Part shown: in pieces, positions 22,350 to 31,565 of the stretch
How positions within the stretch are numbered: position 1 is the stretch's first letter
Layout: every line of letters begins with the position of its first letter
IMG/VR virus record: IMGVR_UViG_3300030102_000773
Span: 1-47,471 of that record
Strand: one strand, 5' to 3'
Length of the DNA stretch: 47,471 nt
Source of the DNA: a virus
Made by a program: the position numbers and the translations under genes
Notes under the pieces: generated by a model
Database searches by the model: none
What the model was told of the DNA's origin: nothing
Seen by the model: the letters and a program-made list of their open reading frames with translations, nothing else

Positions 22350-22378
22350 TTGACATAAACAAGTGATATTATTTAAAC
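22350..22378 (+). promoter_or_regulatory. Possible promoter upstream of the tail-fibre block
   Basis: A perfect TTGACA (22350-22355) lies in the 102-bp gap before the gene at 22427. The AT-rich stretch after it (TATTTA, TTTAAA) offers only poorly spaced -10 candidates. A small inverted repeat, ATGGT-AGAC-ACCAT, follows near 22394. Tentative. Confidence 0.3.
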
Positions 22379-22426
22379 AGCAGATGCTAACGATGGTAGA
22401 CACCATGAAATTAAAAGGGACAAAAC

Positions 22427-22780
22427 ATGAGTGCAGGTTATCATCATTTCATCATAGAACAGGGAGCGACCTTTGGTCAGACCCTTACATTAAAGGATTC
22501 TAGCGATACCTTAATAAATCTTACTGGTTATACATCAGCAGAAATGGACTTGAGGGAGACACCTGAGAGTTCATCAGAAGTAATCACACTAACTACAGCA
22601 AATAACAGAATCGCACTAGGTGGTTCTGCAGGTACTGTTACACTCAGCATATCAGCAGCCGATACAGCTAATTTAACAGCAGGAGACGGGGTTTTTGACT
22701 TAGAGATAGTAGATGGTAGCAGTAGAGTGTTTCGTATCTTAGAAGGCACTTATACAATCAGAAGGAATATAAGCAGATAA
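22427..22780 (+). CDS. BppU-like small tail/baseplate protein
   Basis: The product has 117 aa. The sequence follows the pattern of the BppU N-terminal/DUF2479-type Ig-like domain: IEQGATFGQTLTLKDSSD, LINLTGYTSAEMDLRE, AGTVTLSISAADTANL and VFDLEIVDGSSRVFRILEGT. These domains attach receptor-binding structures to the tail. It overlaps the giant fibre gene by one base (TAATG), so it is probably its adaptor. Confidence 0.65.
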   Translation: MSAGYHHFIIEQGATFGQTLTLKDSSDTLINLTGYTSAEMDLRETPESSSEVITLTTANNRIALGGSAGTVTLSISAADTANLTAGDGVFDLEIVDGSSRVFRILEGTYTIRRNISR

Positions 22781-25700
22781 TGGCTATATCTAAAGTCACA
22801 ACCTCAAATACAAACACTATAAACAAAGTCGTTGTAACAGACAGCGATGCAATAAGTATCATAACGGTAGGAACACAAGGATTATCAGGTGCTGCAACAC
22901 TATTGGGTAAAACAGTAGAGGCAGAAACTGTAGGATCTAGTGATGCAGGTTCTACCGTTATTTATGATCATGCAAACTCAAGGTGGTTGGCAACAACATC
23001 AAGCAACGCAACTTCACTTACAACAAAGCTACGAGCATTAGTTTTTTCTGCAGGTGGTGCATCAGTTACGCAAGTTTTAGACGAAGATAACTTAGGAAGT
23101 AACAGCAACACATCTCTAGCTACTCAACAATCTATAAAAGCTTATGTAGACGCACAGATAACAGCGCAAGATTTTGATTTTCAAGGAGACTCAGGAGGCG
23201 CACTGAGCATTGATCTGGATTCAGAAACTATGACCTTCACTGGAGGAACGGGCATAGATACTTCTGGAAGTGGCAACACTGTTACTTTCTCAATAGATAG
23301 CACGGTTGCTACACTCACAGGGTCGCAGACTCTCACTAACAAAACTCTCACATCTCCTGTACTCAATACCGTTGATATAAACGGTGGTGACATATCGTCT
23401 GGAACTACGATCAATAAGTCACCTGAGATCACCCTAGCAGGGGATTTGTCGGGGTCTGTGACTCTCACCAATTTAGCTGATGGTACACTTACAGCCACGA
23501 TTGCAGCTAATAGTGTCGCTCTCGGAACTGACACAACGGGAAACTATGTCGCAACTGTAGCAGCAAGTAATGGCGGTATTGATGTGGCAAATAGTGGTAG
23601 TGAATCTGCGGCTGTTACTGTTGGATTAAATAGTGAGTTTGTACAAGACATAGTAGGCGCTATGTTTACTGGCAACACGGAAACCAATATAACAGCCACA
23701 TACCAAGATAGTGATGGAACTATAGATCTTGTAATCGGAACACTTAATCAAGATACAACTGGCAATGCTGCAACAGCTACAGCTCTAGCAACTGCTCGCA
23801 CGATTCATGGTGTTAGCTTTGATGGGACTGCAAACATTGATCTTACGGAGGTCGTTCAAGATACAGTGGGTGCTATGTTTAGCTCTAACACAGAGACTAA
23901 CATCACTGTAACTTATGAGGACTCAGACGGTACTATTGATTTAGTTATAGGAACGCTCAATCAAGACACCACAGGAAATGCAGCTACTGCAACAGCACTA
24001 CAGACCGCAAGAACCATACACGGAGTGTCTTTTGACGGTTCAGCCAACATTGACCTTAGTGAAGTTATACAGGACACGGTGGGCGCAATGTTCAGTAGCA
24101 ATACTGAAACTAATATAACTGCAACTTATGAAGATAGCGATGGCACAATAGATTTGGTTGTTGATACTTCTAGTGTCACAGAAACGCTTACCAATAAGAC
24201 AATTACGAATCCTACGATAAGCGACCCTGAGTTTTCAGGAACTTTACTAACAGCACCTAGCGAAGCAACAACACAGACTCTGACAGTCACAGTGGCAAGT
24301 AAAACTAGCGAGCATCCTTATGACAGTGGTAGCGGAAATGCTTATGTGATTGATGGAGTAGAAGCACCATATATAACCCTCACACCAGATACAACATATA
24401 GATTTGATCAATCAGACGGAACAAACTCTGGTCATCCTCTTAGGTTCTACTTTGATGCCGACAGAACGACCATATTCTCTACAGGAGTCACAACAAATGG
24501 CACAGCAGGAAGTGCAGGTGCTTATACTGAAATAAAAGCCACAGCTTCTACACCTACCGTTCTGTTCTATCAATGTACTAATCATGCCCTTATGGGCAAC
24601 AGGGTGAACTTTGATACTAGAAATCTAACAGGATTTGACACTGATGACTTATCAGAAGGCTCTACAAACCTTTATGTGACAAACGAAAGAATACAAGACA
24701 TAGTTGGAGGAATGGTATCTGGCAACACAGAAACAGGCATTACAGTGTCTTACGAGGATTCTGATGGTACTTTAGATTTTGCAGTAGGCAACGCAACTAC
24801 AGCCACAGCCTTAGAGACAGGTCGTACAATAGCTCTTAGCGGTGATGTAACAGCCACAGGCGTAAGTTTTGATGGTAGTGCTAACATAACCCTATCTACA
24901 ACTATTGCGGCTAACAGCGTAGCTCTAGGCACTGATACGACAGGAAACTATGTTGCAACAGTTGCAGGCACTTCTAATGAAATAGAGGTATCAGGATCTG
25001 GATCTGAAAGTGCAGCAGTCACCATAGGTTTGCCTGATGATGTAATTATTGGCAACGACCTTACTGTTACAGGAGATCTAACAGTCAATGGTGACACAGT
25101 AACACTAAATACAGCTACGTTAGATGTAGAAGATGCAACCATCAGAGTAGCCAAAGGTGCTACGAGCCTTGCCAATACAAACGGAGCAGGCATTGAGTTT
25201 GGTGCTTCATCAAGTAAACCTACGATTCTTTGGGACAATGGCAACTCAAGACTATCTGCCAATAAACCTTTTGCGGCATCTTCTTTTATAGGTGCTTTGA
25301 CAGGAAACGCATCAACTGCCACTGCTTTAGAAACAGCAAGAACTATAAGCGGAGTTAGCTTTGATGGAAGTGCAAATATTACTCTTGATACGGATGATAT
25401 TGGAGAAGGTTCTAGCAATCTTTATCACACTACAGAAAGAGTACAGGACATAGTAGGTGCAATGTTCTCATCCAATACAGAGACAGGCATAGCGGTTACT
25501 TATGAGGACAGTGACGGAACTATAGACCTAGTAATAGGTTCAGGAGTTATAACCAATGATATGCTTGCAGGTTCAATAGCAAACGCAAAACTTGCGAATA
25601 GTGCTATTACAGTGAGCGATGGTTCTAACTCTACAGCTACAGCTTTAGGCGGAACTATAACCTTTAGCGCAGGTGAAGGCATAGATGTCACAGAATCAAG

Positions 25701-28700
25701 CGGTACGATAACTATAGCAGCAGAGGAAGCTACTGCCTCCAACAAAGGTGTAGCATCCTTTACAAACAATTTCTCAGTAAGCAGTGGTGCTGTATCTTTA
25801 GCAGACTCAGGTGTGAGTGCAGCTAGTTATGGAAGTGCTACTGCAGTACCAGTTATTACAGTAGATGCCAAAGGTAGAATTACAGCCGCAAGCACAGCAG
25901 GCATCTCAACAAGCTTCACACTATCAGACGGTTCAAATACACAAACAGTTTCAGGTGGCGATACTCTAACAGTATCAGGCACTAGCAATGAGGTAGATGT
26001 AGCGGTAAGTGCAACTGACACACTAACGATAGGATTACCGAATGATGTAACGGTCAGCAACAATCTAACAGTAAGCGGTAACTTGACTGTAACAGGTACT
26101 ACGACTCAAACAGGTTCTGTTGTTACTGATAATAATTTTACAGGTCTTGCGAATGCCAATACAGGAAACTCAACAGACTTTGGTTTCTATGGTAAATATG
26201 TAGAGTCAAGCACGACAAAGTATGCAGGTATTTATTATGATGCCTCTGTAGATAATACATTTAGATTATTTGTTGATACACAAACTGTTCCAAGCACCAC
26301 AGTAAACACAAGTGCGACTGGATATGCCGCAGGTAATCTGATTATAGGTGCGCTTACAGCATCTGGCATCACTATCGGCTCTACTGCAGTTACAGCTACA
26401 GCAGAAGAACTAAACATACTGGATGGGGTTACAGCAACAGCCTCTGAAATAAACGTACTGGACGGTATAACAGCAGTCGTTGGAGAACTAAATGCACTTG
26501 ATCTTGGAAGCACTGCCATAGGTACAGCCATAGCATCAAAAGCTGTGATTCTGGATGCAAACAAAGATTATACAGGCATAAGAAATCTAACAGTAACAGG
26601 TGAGTTAGATGGTGCGTCTTTAGACATAAGCGGTAATGCTGACATTGACGGAACATTGGAAGCTGACGCTATAACAGTAAATGGAACAGCACTTGATGAA
26701 TTTATTTCAGATACAGTTGGTGCAATGGTCAGTTCTAATACTGAAAGCGGAATAACAGTAACTTATGACGATTCTGATAACACACTAGATTTCACAGTAG
26801 GCACTTTAAACCAAGACACAACTGGAACTGCGGCACTAGCTACATCAGTAACGATATCAGCCAATAACAGCACAGATGAGACAATATTCCCTGTATTCGT
26901 AGATGGCGCAACAGGAACACAAGGCTTGGAGACAGATACAGGCTTTACCTACAATCCATCCACAGGTCTGCTTACAGCTACAGGTTTTGCAGGAACACTA
27001 CAAACTGCGGCGCAAACCAACATAACAAGTGTAGGAACGCTCTCTGCTTTGTCAGTATCTGGCGATTTGACTGTTGATACTAACGTATTAAAAGTTGATA
27101 CAAGTAACAACAGGGTAGGTATAAAACAAGCATCACCAACAGTCAGTCTTGATATAGGTCAAGCAACAGATGCAATACTATTACCGAAAGGAACTACAGC
27201 ACAAAGACCATCGGCAGAGGCAGGGCAATTTAGGTACAACACAACCCTCAACAGGTTTGAAGGATATACAGATGCTTGGGGTGAGGTAGGTGGTGGAGCA
27301 GGTACATCTACGCTTTCTGTAAACACTTTTACTGCCAACGGTTCAACAACTGCATTTACACTAAGCCAAGCACCAGATAGCGAGGACAACATACTCGTAT
27401 TTGTAGAGGGTGTGTTTATGAACGCAAATGACTTTGTGTTGAATGGTACAACCCTCACATTGGATGAAGCACCGCCAAATGGAAGAAAAATAACCGTTTA
27501 CCATGTAACTGCGGCAGTTGCAGGGACAGGAGTGCATCAAAACAGCTTTACAGGAGATGGCAGTACAACCGCATTTACGTTAGGTGTAAACGCTGTTTCT
27601 GAAAACAATACTCAGGTATATATTGACGGTGTTTATCAAAATAAGGCGACTTATAGCACTTCTGGCACTACTCTCACGTTTGATACTGCTCCTGCCAATA
27701 GTGCGGCTATAGAAGCCATGACATTTACGCAGACGGACATAAATACGTTCCCTGCAAGCGGTATATCTGGTCTAACAGAAGTAACACCAGTAGCAGGCGA
27801 TCATGTGATGATACTGGATGCCACTGATAACGCATTGAAAAAAGCGGATGTAAAAGATCTTATGGAAACTGCGGTTGGTATAACATCAAGCGCTGATGCT
27901 GTTGTGATGACTTTTGATGTCAATGAAAACGTGACATTTACAGGCGATATAAAGACTACAGGAACTAAGAAGATAGAGTTCGGTGATTCTGGCACATTTA
28001 TTCATCAATCTGCAGATGGAGTTCTTGATCTCGTATCTGATAATGAAATAGAGATCAATGCCACAACAGTAGACGTTAATGGTGCTTTAGATGTATCAGG
28101 AAACATTACAGGAACACTTGCCACAGCAACACAAACGAACATCACAAGTGTAGGTACTTTAACAGGCTTCACATCTACAGGTATAGACGATAATGCAGAT
28201 GCAACCGCTATAACGATTGATAGTTCTGAACGAGTCCAAATAGGAAAAACTGCAGCAGTGACAGGACATCCAGTTGAGATACAGGCTAATTCAGCAGGAC
28301 AAGGATTAGGAATATATGGTCGTTCATCTGATGATTTTTCTTTTTTAGGATTTTATGCCAATGGTGCAAACACAGAACGTGCAAGTATTCGTTCAGATAG
28401 CACTGCTAATTTAAATATTAAAACTGGCGGTGTTGAGGCTTTACGTATAGATTCGTCTCAAAGGGTGGGAATAGGAACTACAAGCCCTTCAGCACTTTTA
28501 CACTTGTCAGGAACTGACCCAATAATAAAGTTTACTGATACAGCAGGGGGAGATGACTTCGGAATATTTGCATCTGCTAGTGATTTTTTAGGATTTTTTA
28601 ATTTTTCTGACACTAGGACAGATATGGTTATTGATGGGTCTGGAAACGTAGGCATAGGAACTACGAGTCCACAAGCACATCTTGATATAAATACAGAAAC

Positions 28701-29658
28701 CGCAGAGGCAACTACTGTTATTTTAAATGGTGAAGCTAATCAAGATAAAATTCTTAAATTTAGACACTATGAGAATAGTGAAGCAGCAGGTGACGGATAT
28801 GCAGGATTTATTGGTTCTGTTGTAAGTGGGGGTATTCTTACACTAGGACATTACACTTCTGCTAATTCAGAAGTTCAGGCTTTACATATTAATGAGTCTG
28901 GAAACGTAGGCATAGGAGTTACTAATCCTGATGGTGAACTTCATGTAGAAAGCTCAGGTAACGCAGACGTTTATGTAGAAAGAACTTCTGGAGCAAAGAT
29001 ACATTTACAGGCGCAATCAGCTTTAGGGAATATAGGCACTAGCTCAAACCATGATTTAGGTCTTTTGACGAATGGTTCTGTTAGAGCAAGAGTACATAAT
29101 GACGGAGGTATGTCTATAGGAACTGCCGATAAATTGGACGCAACTTGTTTATTAGCTTTTGGAACACATACTAACGATAACGTAGGAATAGTAAGTATAA
29201 GATCACAAGGTAGTGATGAATCGGCTTGTGCTTTATCAATAGTTAAAGCAGCAAGTGGTACATCAACCTCGCAAATTTATATTAAGTTTGGTGTAGACGG
29301 TTACAACTCTGGTGGTGGTATGATAACGGCATCTGGTTCTACTGGTGCTTTCGGTAGTTTCTCAGATTCAAGGTTGAAAGAAAATATATCTGACCTATCT
29401 TCACAACTACCTAATATTTTGGCACTAAGACCTGTTAATTTTGACTTTAAAGATGCTTTTAATGGAGGTAAAGATCAAATAGGTTTCATAGCGCAAGAAG
29501 TAGAAAAGGTTTATCCAGATTTAGTTGGAGAAAATGATGGTTACAAAATAACTTCTGGTCTAAACAAAATGGAAGCTAGATTGATAAAAGCAATCCAAGA
29601 ACAACAAGAACAAATAGAAACTCTTAAAAAAGAAGTGGAGGAACTAAAAGGTGGCTAA
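22780..29658 (+). CDS. Giant tail fibre with cupredoxin-like insert and S74 chaperone domain
   Basis: The product has 2292 aa and is the largest gene here. It is built of repeats: about six copies of a VGAMFSSNTETNITVTYEDS-type unit (near residues 290, 365, 430, 640, 890 and 1310), a LNILDGV/INVLDGI repeat set near 1208-1250, and VGIGTTSP repeats after about 1880. Residues about 500-612 form a separate cupredoxin-like domain: YVIDGVEAPYITLTP, GHPLRF (His552) and FYQCTNHALMG (Cys599, His602, Met605). The C-terminus (about 2190-2292) is a Peptidase_S74 intramolecular chaperone, with SDSRLKENI, GFIAQEVE and a final coiled coil. It trimerises the fibre and is usually cleaved off after folding. 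The fibre should recognise the host surface. Confidence 0.9.
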   Translation: MAISKVTTSNTNTINKVVVTDSDAISIITVGTQGLSGAATLLGKTVEAETVGSSDAGSTVIYDHANSRWLATTSSNATSLTTKLRALVFSAGGASVTQVLDEDNLGSNSNTSLATQQSIKAYVDAQITAQDFDFQGDSGGALSIDLDSETMTFTGGTGIDTSGSGNTVTFSIDSTVATLTGSQTLTNKTLTSPVLNTVDINGGDISSGTTINKSPEITLAGDLSGSVTLTNLADGTLTATIAANSVALGTDTTGNYVATVAASNGGIDVANSGSESAAVTVGLNSEFVQDIVGAMFTGNTETNITATYQDSDGTIDLVIGTLNQDTTGNAATATALATARTIHGVSFDGTANIDLTEVVQDTVGAMFSSNTETNITVTYEDSDGTIDLVIGTLNQDTTGNAATATALQTARTIHGVSFDGSANIDLSEVIQDTVGAMFSSNTETNITATYEDSDGTIDLVVDTSSVTETLTNKTITNPTISDPEFSGTLLTAPSEATTQTLTVTVASKTSEHPYDSGSGNAYVIDGVEAPYITLTPDTTYRFDQSDGTNSGHPLRFYFDADRTTIFSTGVTTNGTAGSAGAYTEIKATASTPTVLFYQCTNHALMGNRVNFDTRNLTGFDTDDLSEGSTNLYVTNERIQDIVGGMVSGNTETGITVSYEDSDGTLDFAVGNATTATALETGRTIALSGDVTATGVSFDGSANITLSTTIAANSVALGTDTTGNYVATVAGTSNEIEVSGSGSESAAVTIGLPDDVIIGNDLTVTGDLTVNGDTVTLNTATLDVEDATIRVAKGATSLANTNGAGIEFGASSSKPTILWDNGNSRLSANKPFAASSFIGALTGNASTATALETARTISGVSFDGSANITLDTDDIGEGSSNLYHTTERVQDIVGAMFSSNTETGIAVTYEDSDGTIDLVIGSGVITNDMLAGSIANAKLANSAITVSDGSNSTATALGGTITFSAGEGIDVTESSGTITIAAEEATASNKGVASFTNNFSVSSGAVSLADSGVSAASYGSATAVPVITVDAKGRITAASTAGISTSFTLSDGSNTQTVSGGDTLTVSGTSNEVDVAVSATDTLTIGLPNDVTVSNNLTVSGNLTVTGTTTQTGSVVTDNNFTGLANANTGNSTDFGFYGKYVESSTTKYAGIYYDASVDNTFRLFVDTQTVPSTTVNTSATGYAAGNLIIGALTASGITIGSTAVTATAEELNILDGVTATASEINVLDGITAVVGELNALDLGSTAIGTAIASKAVILDANKDYTGIRNLTVTGELDGASLDISGNADIDGTLEADAITVNGTALDEFISDTVGAMVSSNTESGITVTYDDSDNTLDFTVGTLNQDTTGTAALATSVTISANNSTDETIFPVFVDGATGTQGLETDTGFTYNPSTGLLTATGFAGTLQTAAQTNITSVGTLSALSVSGDLTVDTNVLKVDTSNNRVGIKQASPTVSLDIGQATDAILLPKGTTAQRPSAEAGQFRYNTTLNRFEGYTDAWGEVGGGAGTSTLSVNTFTANGSTTAFTLSQAPDSEDNILVFVEGVFMNANDFVLNGTTLTLDEAPPNGRKITVYHVTAAVAGTGVHQNSFTGDGSTTAFTLGVNAVSENNTQVYIDGVYQNKATYSTSGTTLTFDTAPANSAAIEAMTFTQTDINTFPASGISGLTEVTPVAGDHVMILDATDNALKKADVKDLMETAVGITSSADAVVMTFDVNENVTFTGDIKTTGTKKIEFGDSGTFIHQSADGVLDLVSDNEIEINATTVDVNGALDVSGNITGTLATATQTNITSVGTLTGFTSTGIDDNADATAITIDSSERVQIGKTAAVTGHPVEIQANSAGQGLGIYGRSSDDFSFLGFYANGANTERASIRSDSTANLNIKTGGVEALRIDSSQRVGIGTTSPSALLHLSGTDPIIKFTDTAGGDDFGIFASASDFLGFFNFSDTRTDMVIDGSGNVGIGTTSPQAHLDINTETAEATTVILNGEANQDKILKFRHYENSEAAGDGYAGFIGSVVSGGILTLGHYTSANSEVQALHINESGNVGIGVTNPDGELHVESSGNADVYVERTSGAKIHLQAQSALGNIGTSSNHDLGLLTNGSVRARVHNDGGMSIGTADKLDATCLLAFGTHTNDNVGIVSIRSQGSDESACALSIVKAASGTSTSQIYIKFGVDGYNSGGGMITASGSTGAFGSFSDSRLKENISDLSSQLPNILALRPVNFDFKDAFNGGKDQIGFIAQEVEKVYPDLVGENDGYKITSGLNKMEARLIKAIQEQQEQIETLKKEVEELKGG
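28648..28670 (+). repeat. 23-bp repeat shared between fibre genes (copy 1)
   Basis: The bases here (GTAGGCATAGG, then AACTACGAGTCC) are identical to 32355-32377 in the third fibre gene. Both encode VGIGTTSP-type repeats. The DNA identity exceeds what the protein requires given codon freedom, so it may mark exchange between fibre genes. Confidence 0.7.
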
Positions 29659-31231
29659 CACAAAGGTAACATCAAGGGTATTAGCGGACAACGCAGTTCT
29701 TACAGCAAACATAAATGATGATGCTGTAACCACAGCCAAGATAGCGGACGATGTGGCTCTAGGTGGCAACCCTACCACAACTACGCAGAGCGCAGGCAAT
29801 AACACCACTAGAATCGCCACCACTGCATTTGTTACCACTGCGGTAGCTAATATAGTAGATTCTGCTCCAAGTGCCTTAGACACACTTAATGAACTTGCGG
29901 CGGCATTGGGTGACGATGCTAACTTCTCAACTACGGTTACTAATTCTATTGCTACTAAAGCACCATTGTCAGCACCAACATTTACAGGTGATGTTGATAT
30001 AGATGCTACTGATGACTTGAGGCTTAGATTTTTAAGGGGAAGTACTTTTAAAGGTGGCATACAAGTTCCGACATCCACAGGAGACATGATTTCTGGATCG
30101 GCAGTAGATGACCTAGCAATAAGATCACAAGGCAATATTCTTTTCTCAAGTGGCGGCAATACTGAGCATATGCGTATTGCGTCAGGAAAAGTGGGTATAG
30201 GAACTGACAATCCTGCAACTACTTTAGACATAAGAACTTCTAATGGCTCAGATGCAAAATTAAGACTAGGCTCGTCAAGTTCTATTGGCTTAGATGTTTT
30301 AGGAACTATTGAATTTTTCTCTGCCGATCCAGATGACTCTGGTATTAAGTCATCAATACATAATTTATCAACAGGAAATCAAGGTCCGGGAGGGTCTTTG
30401 AGTGGAAACCTTATATTTAGTACCACTGCTTCCGATGGTGGTGGTAATGATAGCCCAACAGAAGCTATGCGAATTGATTCGTCTCAAAACGTAACCACAA
30501 CAGGACACCTCAAAGCAAAAGGACAACTAATAACACAAGGAACGAGATCTTCAGGTAGAGGCGAAATACATATAAACGGGTCAGGTGTAGATGATGTTGC
30601 AGAAATATTCTTTGGATATGGTGATGGTTATACATCTGGCGATGGCAACATACGATGGGGAATATCTGATAGAGGATATTCAAACGGACACTTAATATTT
30701 TATGAGGGTCCAAAAAATTCGGGAGCAGGTTTTACAGAAGTTGCCTCATTTACGCAAACAGATGGAGCATTTAAAGTAGTAAATGGTATCAGGTTCGGTT
30801 CAGACACAGCAGCAGCTAACACACTAGATGACTATGAAGAGGGTACTTGGAGTGCTTCTTTAAGAGGTACTAGTGGTCAAGCAGGTGCTCATGCACAATC
30901 AACTGTTTCTGCTCATTACAGAAAAGTAGGTGGACTGTGTTTTATAAACGCACACTTTTATTTAACAAATAAAGGTAGTTATGGTGGGAGTACAACTTTA
31001 GTAGGTTTACCTTTTACAAACACAGGAAGTACAGGACAAATATCATTGGGCTCATTTCCTGATTCAGGATATGGAACAACGTCAGGTAATGTACTGATTG
31101 CAGCATCAATTCTGTCAGGAGGAGCAGAAGTAAGATTTTACGAAGGTGCAAGATTAGATGGCAGTCACTCATATTCTGATGTGGGTACTGGTTACTATGT
31201 AAACATTGGTGGATGTTATCCAGTAGATTAA
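29651..31231 (+). CDS. Second tail fibre protein
   Basis: The product has 526 aa. It starts at GTG 29651, eight bases inside the end of the giant fibre gene, with GGAGG upstream. The N-terminus (TSRVLADNAVLTANIN, VTTAKIADDVALGG) is the same attachment module found in the third fibre. The centre carries VGIGTDNP repeats. The C-terminus (DDYEEGTWSASLRG, HYRKVGGLCFINAHFYLTN) is a common fibre tip. There is no S74 domain, so it may trimerise by itself or use a neighbour. Confidence 0.82.
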   Translation: MANTKVTSRVLADNAVLTANINDDAVTTAKIADDVALGGNPTTTTQSAGNNTTRIATTAFVTTAVANIVDSAPSALDTLNELAAALGDDANFSTTVTNSIATKAPLSAPTFTGDVDIDATDDLRLRFLRGSTFKGGIQVPTSTGDMISGSAVDDLAIRSQGNILFSSGGNTEHMRIASGKVGIGTDNPATTLDIRTSNGSDAKLRLGSSSSIGLDVLGTIEFFSADPDDSGIKSSIHNLSTGNQGPGGSLSGNLIFSTTASDGGGNDSPTEAMRIDSSQNVTTTGHLKAKGQLITQGTRSSGRGEIHINGSGVDDVAEIFFGYGDGYTSGDGNIRWGISDRGYSNGHLIFYEGPKNSGAGFTEVASFTQTDGAFKVVNGIRFGSDTAAANTLDDYEEGTWSASLRGTSGQAGAHAQSTVSAHYRKVGGLCFINAHFYLTNKGSYGGSTTLVGLPFTNTGSTGQISLGSFPDSGYGTTSGNVLIAASILSGGAEVRFYEGARLDGSHSYSDVGTGYYVNIGGCYPVD

Positions 31232-31238
31232 TAATTAT

Positions 31239-31256
31239 GTCTAGTGGACTCTAGAC
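31239..31256 (+). promoter_or_regulatory. Small hairpin upstream of the gene at 31269
   Basis: GTCTAG and CTAGAC form a 6-bp stem with a six-base loop, ending just before an AAGGAG ribosome site. It may modulate translation of the next gene or mark the 3' end of the fibre mRNA. No U-run follows. Confidence 0.4.
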
Positions 31257-31268
31257 AAGGAGAAAAAA

Positions 31269-31562
31269 ATGGCAATAACAAAAGAAGTAATACAAGATAA
31301 AATAGAGATATTAGGAGATGGAAAAGATTTACAAGTACGTACTGCTACTGTAATTAAAGAAGATGGTCTAGAAATTTCTAGGTCTTTTCATAGACACGTT
31401 GTCCAATGTGTAAGTACAGTAAAAAATTCTGATGATTCATTTACACATACAGATACAGACATATCTGGTGAATCAGCAGAAGTACAGGCAATAGCAAACG
31501 CAGTTTGGACTGATGCAGTAAAGACCGCAAAGAAAACAGCAAACGAAGCATCAATGGCTTAA
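31269..31562 (+). CDS. Hypothetical protein between fibre genes
   Basis: The product has 97 aa with AAGGAG upstream. A beta segment (DKIEILGDGKDLQVRTATVI, SFHRHVVQCVSTVKN) is followed by a helical, Ala-rich C-terminus (AIANAVWTDAVKTAKKTAN). I recognise no named family. Similar small genes sit next to fibres in other phages and may be fibre chaperones or adaptors. Confidence 0.6.
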   Translation: MAITKEVIQDKIEILGDGKDLQVRTATVIKEDGLEISRSFHRHVVQCVSTVKNSDDSFTHTDTDISGESAEVQAIANAVWTDAVKTAKKTANEASMA

Positions 31563-31565
31563 GAA

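Noticed and set aside
23181-28655. Many long minus-strand open frames opposite the giant fibre gene
   Set aside because: They arise from the repetitive Thr/Ser/Ala-rich coding sequence of the fibre; their translations are low-complexity Val/Ser/Pro strings without ribosome sites.
22780-29658. Repeats in the giant fibre gene as a possible CRISPR array or tandem DNA repeat
   Set aside because: The repeats are protein-level and degenerate in DNA, in frame with the fibre gene, and unequal in spacing.
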